DNA from: Nitrososphaerales archaeon
GTDB lineage: Archaea; Thermoproteota; Nitrososphaeria; Nitrososphaerales; Gagatemarchaeaceae
DNA length: 5,122 nt
Assembly: GCA_030044375.1 (NCBI GenBank)
Contig: JASHVX010000029.1
Location: forward strand, 1-5,122
Reading direction: 5' to 3'
The position numbers and the translations under genes are program-made. Below the pieces are notes generated by a model, which ran no database searches, was not told where the DNA came from, and saw nothing but the letters and a program-made list of their open reading frames with translations. This document shows positions 1 through 5,122 of the stretch, piece by piece (positions within the stretch are counted from its first letter, which is position 1; every line of letters starts with the position of its first letter).

Positions 1-19
1 CGGATGCCCTCACAGCTCG

Positions 20-27
20 AAAAAAAA
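20..27 (+). other. A8 homopolymer between an ATG (base 4) and the kinase frame
   Basis: Eight consecutive A residues lie just before the TTG start of the kinase. The ATG at base 4 opens a different frame. Removing one A would join that ATG to the kinase frame and give an N-terminus reading MPSQLEKNLPLEAVDKENL. The run is therefore a candidate site of sequence error or of transcriptional or ribosomal slippage; nothing in the window decides between these and a simple TTG or upstream start. Confidence 0.4.
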
Positions 28-28
28 T

Positions 29-1069
29 TTGCCCCTCGAGGCCGTCGACAAGGAAAACCTCGCAAGGCTCCTGCGGCTCTTTCACGGCCGCAAGGTCCTC
101 GTCATCGGCGACCTCATAGTCAGCAGATTCGTCGAGGTGGCCGCGAGGAAGCTGGCAAGGGAGGCGCCGGTGCCCGCCGGCGACTACGTGGGGGAGACCT
201 TCCTCCCTGGCGGGGCTGCCAACCTGTCGAGGGAGCTCGTTTCGCTCGGCGCCTCGGTCAGCGTCGTAGGCCTGGCAGGGTCAGACGAATACGGGTCTTG
301 GCTCAAGACAGAGTTCTCGAGGAGCGGAGTCTCCAGCGACAGCGTCGTGGTCGACCCGGCACGACCGACCTCGCTGAGGACCTGGATAATGGTCAACACG
401 TTCCACTCCCTGAGGATTGACAGGGAGGAGAGGAGAGACGTCGGGCCGGCGATATCGGGCAGGCTTCTCGAGGCGGCTGAGCCTCTCATAAGGGAGGTCG
501 ACTGCGTGGTCCTTTCCGACTACGACCGCGGGGCCATCACGAGCTACCTCATCAACGGTGTGGTCCGGGCCGCCCACGCGGCCGGGAAGATCGTAGTCGC
601 GCAGCCGAAGATGCACCACTACCTCGACTTCTCGGGCGTGACGTACGTGAAGTCGAACATCGAAGAGGCCTCGCACGCGACAGACATGTCAATGGTCAAC
701 GAGACCACGCTGCGGAACATGGGCGTGAACCTCCTCAGCAGGCTGGAATGCAAGGCCATACTCTTGACACGAGGAGAACAAGGAGTCACGCTCTTCGACG
801 CGGAGAACATGACGCTCTTCCCGCCGATAAGCGGAAAGAAGAACCTGTTCAGCAAGGTGGGAGTGAGGGACGCGATGACAGGCGTCTTCGCGCTCACCGT
901 CGCCTCAGGCGGGAACGCCTACCAGGCCTCGATCCTTAGCAGCGTCGCGGGCGACGTCAGGAGCGAGCTCCAGAGGAACGTGCCTCTCTCCCTCCACGAC
1001 CTGGAAGAGAAGGCCAAAGAGACGGGCGACTTCGTCCACAGGATAGTCCAGGCCCCGGTGCGTAGGTAG
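29..1069 (+). CDS. Divergent PfkB-family (RfaE/HldA-like) carbohydrate kinase, possibly catalytically altered
   Basis: The protein (346 residues from the TTG at 29) follows the layout of the ribokinase/PfkB fold and most resembles the kinase domain of RfaE/HldE, the heptose-7-phosphate kinase. Seen: GDLIVSRF at residues 27-34, EAPVP at 45-49, the GGAAN sugar-site motif at 61-65, VLSDYDRG at 161-168, TRGEQG at 247-252, and the C-terminal catalytic helix start GVRD at 278-281. No nucleotidyltransferase domain is fused. Several key positions differ from RfaE: the first-motif Asp is Ser32, the DPK motif reads QPK (192-194), and the GAGD anion hole reads GVRD, although the catalytic Asp281 is kept. 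Substrate is therefore unknown, and an inactive or regulatory role is possible. It sits one base before the transketolase N gene, so a sugar-phosphate job is likely. The frame is open leftward to base 2, so the true start may lie upstream; no in-frame ATG or GTG start is visible near the N-terminus. Confidence 0.8.
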   Translation: MPLEAVDKENLARLLRLFHGRKVLVIGDLIVSRFVEVAARKLAREAPVPAGDYVGETFLPGGAANLSRELVSLGASVSVVGLAGSDEYGSWLKTEFSRSGVSSDSVVVDPARPTSLRTWIMVNTFHSLRIDREERRDVGPAISGRLLEAAEPLIREVDCVVLSDYDRGAITSYLINGVVRAAHAAGKIVVAQPKMHHYLDFSGVTYVKSNIEEASHATDMSMVNETTLRNMGVNLLSRLECKAILLTRGEQGVTLFDAENMTLFPPISGKKNLFSKVGVRDAMTGVFALTVASGGNAYQASILSSVAGDVRSELQRNVPLSLHDLEEKAKETGDFVHRIVQAPVRR

Positions 1070-1070
1070 A

Positions 1071-1889
1071 ATGGAGGCAGCGCAGGAGGTCGTCCGCCTG
1101 AAGGAGACGGCGAGGAGCACCCGCCGGCTCATAATCGAGTCCCTCGCAGAAGCAGGCTCCGGACACCCCGGAGGGTCTCTCTCTGCCGTCGAGCTGCTGG
1201 TCACGCTCTTCTTCCACACAATGAAGTACGACCCGAAGAACCCGTCCTGGCCCGACAGGGACCGCTTCTTCCTGAGCAAGGGCCACGCGGCTCCGTTGCT
1301 CTATTCGATCCTGGCCCAGGCAGGCTTCTTCCCGGTAGAGGAGCTGATGTCGCTGAGGAAGATGGGCGCCCGGCTGCAGGGGCACCCGTCGATGGGCATC
1401 CCAGGCATCGAAGCCCCCGCCGGCTCTGAAGGCATAGGTCTCTCCCTGGGAGTGGGCGCGGCGCTCGCCGCGCGGATGGACGGCCGGCCCAGCCGGACCT
1501 ACGTCTTGATGGGAGACGGGGAGCAGCAGGAGGGCGAGGTCTGGGAGGCCGCCATGGCCGCTTCAAAATACAGGCTGGACAACCTCACAGCCATAATCGA
1601 CCGCAACGGGATACAACAGGACGGGCTCACCGAGCAGATAATGCCGCTCGAGCCGCTCGCCTCCAAGTGGCGGGCCTTCAACTGGAACGTGATAGAGGTC
1701 GACGGATACGACTTCCTCCAGCTGATAGGGGGCTTCGACCTCGCCGCGAGCACGCGGAACCGCCCGACTGTCGTGATAGCCCATACGGTCAAGGGCAAGG
1801 GCATATCCTTCATGGAGTGGTCGCCGCACTATCACGGGACGGCCCCGGCGAAGGACAAGCTGTCCGACGTGCTCAGCGAGCTGAAGTGA
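1071..1889 (+). CDS. Transketolase, N-terminal (ThDP-binding) subunit
   Basis: This 272-residue protein is the pyrophosphate-binding half of a split transketolase, which with its C-terminal partner moves a two-carbon ketol unit between sugar phosphates in the cytoplasm. Seen: SGHPGG at residues 30-35, SKGHAAP at 69-75, the thiamine diphosphate motif starting GDGEQQEGEVWEA at 148-160 and closing with Asn179, KGKG at 241-244 and HYHG at 253-256. The length is as expected for stand-alone N-terminal subunits in archaea and some bacteria. The usual GSLGQG loop reads GSEGIG at 118-123. The ATG start lies one base after the kinase stop; a GGTG about ten bases upstream could serve as a ribosome site. 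The partner gene is not adjacent: the epimerase gene lies between them. Identity is secure; the pentose phosphate role is inferred from the neighbours. Confidence 0.96.
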   Translation: MEAAQEVVRLKETARSTRRLIIESLAEAGSGHPGGSLSAVELLVTLFFHTMKYDPKNPSWPDRDRFFLSKGHAAPLLYSILAQAGFFPVEELMSLRKMGARLQGHPSMGIPGIEAPAGSEGIGLSLGVGAALAARMDGRPSRTYVLMGDGEQQEGEVWEAAMAASKYRLDNLTAIIDRNGIQQDGLTEQIMPLEPLASKWRAFNWNVIEVDGYDFLQLIGGFDLAASTRNRPTVVIAHTVKGKGISFMEWSPHYHGTAPAKDKLSDVLSELK

Positions 1890-1893
1890 CAGG

Positions 1894-2580
1894 TTGAGGC
1901 GCATCCGGATAGCCCCATCAGTCCTCGCCTGGGACCTCGGGGACCTCAACGAGGCGGTGGCGATCTCAGTCAAGGGAGGCGCGGACCAGGTCCACCTCGA
2001 CGTGATCGACGGCCATTTCGCGCCTAACATCACCTTCGGCCCCGGCACCGTGCGGGCCCTCAGACGCAGGTGCGACCTGAAGTTTGACACGCACCTCATG
2101 ATCGACGAGCCGACGCTCTACGCGGAGAAGTTCATCGACGCAGGCTCCGACCTCCTCACCTTCCACGCGGAAGTCCTGACTGGCGGCAGGTTCGACGAGC
2201 TACACGCCCTCGTGAGGAGCAAGGGGAGGCAGATGGGGCTCGCGCTCAAGCCCGCGACCGAGCTGCCCGAGTGGGCCGCCTCGAGGCTCGACAAGGTCGA
2301 CGCCCTCGTAGTGATGACAGTAAATCCCGGCTTCAGCGGTCAGGCGATGGACATGTCGACGATGCCCAAACTTGAAAGGATAAACGGCATGCTGGAGGCG
2401 CGCGGGGGGTCGGTGGACATCGAGATAGACGGAGGAGTGGAACCTGAGAACGTCCACGAGGTGGTCTCAAGGGGAGGCAATGTGCTCGTGGCAGGAGCCG
2501 GGGTGTACTCCAAGAAGGACCCCGCCGTGGCTATCAGGGCGCTGAGAGAGCGCGCGGAGGAGGCCGCTGGGAGGGCTTGA
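1894..2580 (+). CDS. rpe: Ribulose-phosphate 3-epimerase
   Basis: A 228-residue TIM-barrel enzyme that interconverts D-ribulose 5-phosphate and D-xylulose 5-phosphate. Seen: APSVLAWD at residues 7-14, HLDVIDGHFAPNITFGP at 34-50, THLMI at 66-70, MTVNPGFSGQ at 141-150, DIEIDGG at 175-181 and a phosphate-binding VAGAGVYS near 199-206. The four metal and catalytic residues of the family are present as His34, Asp36, His67 and Asp179. Length is normal. The TTG start is chosen because the conserved N-terminal strand begins four residues later and no ATG or GTG is near. A GTGA four bases before it may be the ribosome site. It starts four bases after the transketolase N stop and ends in a 4-base overlap with transketolase C, so all three are probably cotranscribed. 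Its product xylulose 5-phosphate is the ketose donor used by transketolase. Confidence 0.95.
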   Translation: MRRIRIAPSVLAWDLGDLNEAVAISVKGGADQVHLDVIDGHFAPNITFGPGTVRALRRRCDLKFDTHLMIDEPTLYAEKFIDAGSDLLTFHAEVLTGGRFDELHALVRSKGRQMGLALKPATELPEWAASRLDKVDALVVMTVNPGFSGQAMDMSTMPKLERINGMLEARGGSVDIEIDGGVEPENVHEVVSRGGNVLVAGAGVYSKKDPAVAIRALRERAEEAAGRA

Positions 2581-3524
2581 CCCCGGGCAAGCTCAGCGCC
2601 ATGAGGGACGCCTACGGCGAGGCGCTCCTCGAACTCGGGGCCACGAACGAAAAGGTCGTGGTGCTGGGGGCCGACACCACCGGCTCGCTGAAGTCTGGCG
2701 TCTTCGCCACGAAGTTCCCGGAGCGGTTCTTCAACGTGGGGATAGCCGAGCAGAACCTGATGGGCGTGGCAGCCGGGTTCGCCCTGGCCGGCAAGATACC
2801 CTACGCCGGGACCTACGCGATCTTCGTCCCTGGCAAGTGCGTGGACCAGATCCGCAACAACATCGCGTACCCCAACCTGGGCGTCAAGATAGTCTGCTCT
2901 CACGGAGGGATCTCGGTAGGACCTGACGGCGCGTCACACCAGCAGGTCGAAGACATCGCGATAATGAGGTCGATACCTCGGATGAGCGTCGTAGTGCCTT
3001 GCGACGCCACTTCGACGAGGGCTATCGTGAAGGCGATAGCGGGGATCGCGGGGCCGTTCTATGTCAGGCTGACGAGGCCCTCGACGCCCGTCGTGTACGA
3101 GGACGGCTTCGAGTACAGGCACGGGAAGGCCACCGTAGTCTCCGAAGGCTCGGACATCTGCCTGGTGGCGTGCGGCATAATGGTCCCGGAGGCCGTCAAG
3201 GCGGCCTCCTCCCTGAAGGCGAAGGGTGTCTCGGCCGCGGTGGTAGACCTGCACACGATAAAGCCGATCGACTCGGAGACGATATCCAGGCTCGCCCAGA
3301 AGTGCGGGAGGGTCGTGACGGCCGAGGAGCACAACATCATGGGAGGGATGGGCTCTGCGGTCTCGGAGGTTCTGGGAGAGATGCGGCCGACCCCGATGAA
3401 GAGGGTCGGCGTGATGGACACCTTCGGCGAGAGCGGAGAGGCGGGCGAACTGCTCAAGAAGTACGGGCTCACCGCCTCGAACATCGAGAGCGCGGCCGAG
3501 GGCCTTGTCAGGGCGGCGCGCTAG
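2577..3524 (+). CDS. Transketolase, C-terminal (pyrimidine-binding) subunit
   Basis: This 315-residue protein carries the pyrimidine-binding and C-terminal transketolase domains and should form the active site together with the N-terminal subunit. Seen: GADTTGS at residues 31-37, the catalytic Glu58 in NVGIAEQNLMG (53-63), the SHGGISVGPDGASHQ loop at 108-122, and then the C-terminal domain with DLHTIKPID at 224-232, EEHNIMGGMGSAV at 250-262 and FGESGEAGELL at 283-293. Length fits stand-alone C-terminal subunits. The TTG at 2577 shares a TTGA overlap with the epimerase stop, and a GGAGG sits two bases upstream (2570-2574), which is close but suggests translational coupling. The ATG at 2601 (residue 9) is an alternative that would also leave the conserved RDAYGEAL region intact, but it has no visible ribosome site. 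Confidence 0.96.
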   Translation: MTPGKLSAMRDAYGEALLELGATNEKVVVLGADTTGSLKSGVFATKFPERFFNVGIAEQNLMGVAAGFALAGKIPYAGTYAIFVPGKCVDQIRNNIAYPNLGVKIVCSHGGISVGPDGASHQQVEDIAIMRSIPRMSVVVPCDATSTRAIVKAIAGIAGPFYVRLTRPSTPVVYEDGFEYRHGKATVVSEGSDICLVACGIMVPEAVKAASSLKAKGVSAAVVDLHTIKPIDSETISRLAQKCGRVVTAEEHNIMGGMGSAVSEVLGEMRPTPMKRVGVMDTFGESGEAGELLKKYGLTASNIESAAEGLVRAAR

Positions 3525-3526
3525 TC

Positions 3527-3533
3527 TTTAATA
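3527..3533 (+). promoter_or_regulatory. TATA-like box for the transaldolase gene (candidate)
   Basis: TTTAATA lies in a short A/T-rich island (3525-3539) within otherwise GC-rich sequence. Its centre is 30 bases before the TTG start of transaldolase. Archaeal TATA boxes usually lie about 26-27 bases before the transcription start, so transcription would begin only a few bases before the start codon, giving an essentially leaderless message. No clear purine-rich BRE is visible upstream. Confidence 0.45.
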
Positions 3534-3559
3534 GAGAAACCAGGTCGTCGCGTAGCCGC

Positions 3560-4225
3560 TTGAAGCTCTTCCTCGACACGGCGAACCTCGCCCAGATAAA
3601 GAAGCTCAACCAGATGGGCCTGGTGGACGGGGTCACCACGAACCCGTCGCTCGTGGCGAAGGAGGCCGGGGACTTCGAGGAGATCGTCAGAGCCATCTGC
3701 AAGGAGGTCAGGGGCGACGTCAGCGCCGAGGTAGTCGGCACCTCCTACGAGGAGATGGTCGGCGAAGGGAAGCGCCTGGCGTCCCTCGCGCCCAACGTGG
3801 TCGTTAAGATGCCGATAACCCCGGAGGGGCTCAAGGCCACCAGGACGGTGACCTTGGAAGGGATCCGGGTCAACATGACGCTGATCTTCTCGGCCAACCA
3901 GGGACTCCTCGCCGCGAAGGCGGGGGCGTCGTTCGTCAGCCCCTTCATCGGCAGGCTCGACGACATCGGCCACAGGGGGATGGAAGTGGTGGAAGACCTC
4001 GTGAAGATAAGGGACAACTACGGGATGAAGGTGGAGGTCCTGGTGGGGAGCGTCCGCCACCCGCAGCATGTCCTCGAGGCTGCGAAGATAGGGGCCGACA
4101 TCGCGACCATGCCTCCCGAGGTGATGGAGAGGATGATGCAGCACCCTCTCACTGACTCCGGCCTGAAACGCTTCCTAGACGACTGGCAGAAAGCCAAGCA
4201 GTCGAAGCCTGCCATCAGCAGATAG
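3560..4225 (+). CDS. tal: Transaldolase, short TALC-type
   Basis: From the TTG at 3560 the product is 221 residues, the usual size of the short TALC/FSA subfamily. It transfers a dihydroxyacetone unit between sugar phosphates through a Schiff base. Seen: FLDTAN at residues 4-9, TTNPS at 26-30, the Schiff-base Lys83 in VVKMPIT (81-87), NMTLIF at 105-110, SPFIGRLDD at 127-135 and the family tail LTDSGLKRFLDDW at 197-209. Glu57 and Phe129 stand where fructose-6-phosphate aldolases have Gln and Tyr, which favours true transaldolase activity. The start is chosen because the family begins directly with the strand MKLFLDTAN; the open frame continues upstream but lies inside the transketolase gene in another frame and has no homology. 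No good ribosome site is visible, in keeping with a leaderless message. The gene completes the sugar-phosphate cluster. Confidence 0.94.
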   Translation: MKLFLDTANLAQIKKLNQMGLVDGVTTNPSLVAKEAGDFEEIVRAICKEVRGDVSAEVVGTSYEEMVGEGKRLASLAPNVVVKMPITPEGLKATRTVTLEGIRVNMTLIFSANQGLLAAKAGASFVSPFIGRLDDIGHRGMEVVEDLVKIRDNYGMKVEVLVGSVRHPQHVLEAAKIGADIATMPPEVMERMMQHPLTDSGLKRFLDDWQKAKQSKPAISR

Positions 4226-4254
4226 GGCTCCTACCCCGTGGCGGGGCGTCGCCC
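4225..4254 (+). terminator. GC-rich inverted repeat after transaldolase
   Basis: Directly after the transaldolase stop, CCCCG (4234-4238) can pair with CGGGG (4242-4246) around a TGG loop, and GGGC (4225-4228) can pair further out with GCCC (4251-4254). A T-rich stretch, 4288-4294, lies about 35 bases on. This may help end the sugar-phosphate transcript, but archaeal termination depends mainly on T-runs, and a hairpin this size can arise by chance in GC-rich DNA. Confidence 0.25.
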
Positions 4255-4290
4255 TTCATGAAGCAGGGCCGAGGACAGACTCAGCAATTC

Positions 4291-4297
4291 TTTTACA
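4291..4297 (+). promoter_or_regulatory. TATA-like box for superoxide dismutase (candidate)
   Basis: TTTTACA is the core of a T-rich patch (4287-4297) in the spacer between transaldolase and superoxide dismutase. Its centre is 27 bases before the ATG at 4321, the spacing expected if transcription starts at the start codon itself. The bases just before that ATG (AGCCACCCCC) contain no ribosome site, which agrees with a leaderless message. The remainder of the 95-base spacer holds the inverted repeat described separately and nothing else I recognise. Confidence 0.45.
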
Positions 4298-4320
4298 TGG
4301 GTCGCCGGCCAGCCACCCCC

Positions 4321-4929
4321 ATGGCTAAGACATATTCGCTCCCGCAACTCCCATACAAGTACTCAGACCTGCAGCCGCACATCTCAGAGAAGACGATGAC
4401 GCTGCACCACACCAAGAACCACCAGGCCTACGTCAACGGCGCGAACGCGGCGCTTGAGAAGCTCGAGAAGGCAAGGAAGGGCGAGCTCCAGATCGACGTC
4501 AGGGCGGTCCTCAGGGACTACAGCTTCAACGTCGACGGCCACCTGCTGCACTCCTTCTTCTGGCCCAACATGGCTCCTCCTGGAAAGGGGGGTGGCGCCC
4601 CTGGCGGCAAGCTCGCAGACCACATCAACAAGGACTTCGGCGGCTTCGACAAGTTCAAGGCGCAGTTCTCGGACGCGGCCAAGACCGTGGAGGGCGCCGG
4701 CTGGGCGCTGGTGCTCTACGACTCAGAGACGGACCAGCTCGTCCTGACGCAGGTCGAGAAGCAGAACAACATGCACCTGGTAGGCATGCCACTGATACTC
4801 GGAATCGACCTATGGGAACACGCATGGGTCCACGACTACCTGACCGACAGGCCGAAGTACGTCGAGGCATGGTGGAACGTGGCCAACTGGTCGGACGCCG
4901 ACGCGAGGCTCGCGAAGGCCATCAAGTGA
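4321..4929 (+). CDS. sod: Superoxide dismutase, Fe/Mn family
   Basis: A 202-residue cytoplasmic enzyme that converts superoxide to oxygen and hydrogen peroxide. Seen: the family start YSLPQLPYKYSDLQPHIS at residues 5-22, LHHTKNHQAYVNGAN at 28-42, GHLLHSFFW at 73-81 and the signature DLWEHAWVHDY at 163-173. Metal ligands are His29, His77, Asp163 and His167; the gateway Tyr is Tyr37. Gln148 occupies the position of the Mn-enzyme active-site Gln and Gly73 stands where Fe enzymes carry theirs, so manganese or a cambialistic metal choice is favoured. The second-sphere His of E. coli MnSOD (His30) is Asn33 here. In-frame ATGs at 4258 and 4297 would add 21 or 8 residues without homology; 4321 is chosen by alignment and by the promoter spacing. 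No signal peptide is seen. The 3' end overlaps the opposing gene by 8 bases. Confidence 0.96.
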   Translation: MAKTYSLPQLPYKYSDLQPHISEKTMTLHHTKNHQAYVNGANAALEKLEKARKGELQIDVRAVLRDYSFNVDGHLLHSFFWPNMAPPGKGGGAPGGKLADHINKDFGGFDKFKAQFSDAAKTVEGAGWALVLYDSETDQLVLTQVEKQNNMHLVGMPLILGIDLWEHAWVHDYLTDRPKYVEAWWNVANWSDADARLAKAIK

Positions 4930-5122
4930 CCTTCGCAGCTCCGCCCTTTTTCTTGCGAGACGTGTAAGCGAACTCCGCGCTCCTCGCCGCGATCTCTTCG
5001 ATGTCGGCGACCTCGTGGCGCGTCGAGATGCCCCCGGGATGTGACGGAAGGAGGAATATCCCCTTCGACATGAGGAAGAGGGCGAACCTTCTCCCCGCCT
5101 CCTTGTCTCCCCTGCTCGCCTC
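4922..5122 (-). CDS. Class III aminotransferase, glutamate-1-semialdehyde aminotransferase-like (C-terminal part only)
   Basis: The complementary strand is open from the window edge to a TGA at 4924-4922 and encodes the last 66 residues of a longer protein. The visible sequence contains RRFALFLMSKGIFLLPSH, then GGISTRHEVADIEEIAA, matching the C-terminal end of the HemL-like class III aminotransferases: a short helix, a GV-L-PS strand, then the S-x-x-H-x-x-x-DI motif. These are PLP enzymes; glutamate-1-semialdehyde aminotransferase makes 5-aminolevulinate for tetrapyrroles. The PLP lysine and other active-site parts lie outside the window, so true HemL cannot be told from other members of the family. 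A basic tail (RKKKGGAAK) extends beyond the usual family end. The gene is convergent with superoxide dismutase and overlaps it by 8 bases. Confidence 0.65.
   Translation of the reverse strand, partial: EASRGDKEAGRRFALFLMSKGIFLLPSHPGGISTRHEVADIEEIAARSAEFAYTSRKKKGGAAKVT
4945..4954 (+). terminator. Candidate oligo-T terminator for superoxide dismutase
   Basis: The + strand reads CCTTTTTCTT starting 16 bases after the SOD stop codon. Archaeal RNA polymerase commonly stops at short T-runs without a hairpin. On the other strand the same bases encode the Lys-rich tail of the aminotransferase, so the signal would lie inside an opposing gene. Confidence 0.35.

Noticed and set aside
4..420. 138-residue open frame on the + strand
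   Set aside because: It is a low-complexity Arg-rich shadow of the kinase frame; only its first few codons are of interest because of the A8 run.
1563..2099. 178-residue antisense open frame across the transketolase N-epimerase junction
   Set aside because: It is fully covered by two secure sense genes and carries shadow-like composition.
2340..2903. 187-residue antisense open frame across the epimerase-transketolase C junction
   Set aside because: It spans the ends of two well-supported genes, has no recognisable motif and no promoter or ribosome site was seen.
2999..3559. Long in-frame N-terminal extension of transaldolase, giving a 408-residue protein
   Set aside because: The extension lies over the transketolase C gene in another frame, is rich in Arg and Gly with no recognisable motif, and the family begins exactly at the TTG at 3560.
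3521..4144. 207-residue antisense open frame opposite transaldolase
   Set aside because: Long antisense frames are expected opposite GC-rich genes; its composition (His, Arg, Asp, Leu rich) mirrors the sense codons and it shows no domain.
4258..4320. N-terminal extension of superoxide dismutase from the ATG at 4258 or 4297
   Set aside because: The 21 extra residues match nothing in the family, are not a signal peptide, and include the TATA-like element; the ATG at 4321 fits the alignment and the promoter spacing.

Overview
The window is a gene-dense, GC-rich stretch that reads as archaeal. The signs are heavy use of AGG for Arg and ATA for Ile despite the high GC content, many TTG start codons, a split (two-gene) transketolase, a short TALC-type transaldolase, and TATA-like boxes about 27-30 bases before start codons that lack a clear Shine-Dalgarno site. 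A GC-rich member of the Thaumarchaeota/Nitrososphaeria or a related TACK lineage is my best guess; this is inferred from gene content and style, not from a marker gene.

Layout: bases 1-4225 hold five + strand genes packed head to tail. They are a divergent PfkB/RfaE-like sugar kinase (29-1069, possibly starting further upstream), the N-terminal half of transketolase (1071-1889), ribulose-phosphate 3-epimerase (1894-2580), the C-terminal half of transketolase (2577-3524), and transaldolase (3560-4225). The first four are separated by 1 base, 4 bases and a 4-base overlap, so they are almost certainly one transcription unit. The transaldolase follows a 35-base gap that contains its own TATA-like element. 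Together transketolase (two subunits), epimerase and transaldolase supply the non-oxidative pentose phosphate reactions linking fructose 6-phosphate and glyceraldehyde 3-phosphate to xylulose 5-phosphate and ribulose 5-phosphate. Only ribose-5-phosphate isomerase is not seen here. The kinase is the odd member: its fold and several motifs are kept, but key substrate and anion-hole residues are changed.

After a 95-base spacer containing a GC-rich inverted repeat and a T-rich promoter-like element comes an Fe/Mn superoxide dismutase (4321-4929) with all four metal ligands and an Asn in place of the usual second-sphere His. The window ends with the C-terminus of a - strand class III (glutamate-1-semialdehyde-like) aminotransferase (4922-5122, cut by the window edge), whose stop codon overlaps the end of the superoxide dismutase gene.

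Most of the window is ordinary central metabolism. The points worth a second look are the altered kinase, the epimerase gene sitting between the two transketolase halves, an A8 run that separates an ATG from the kinase frame, the apparent leaderless promoters, and the SOD active-site substitution. I see no RNA genes, mobile elements, CRISPR arrays or long repeats.
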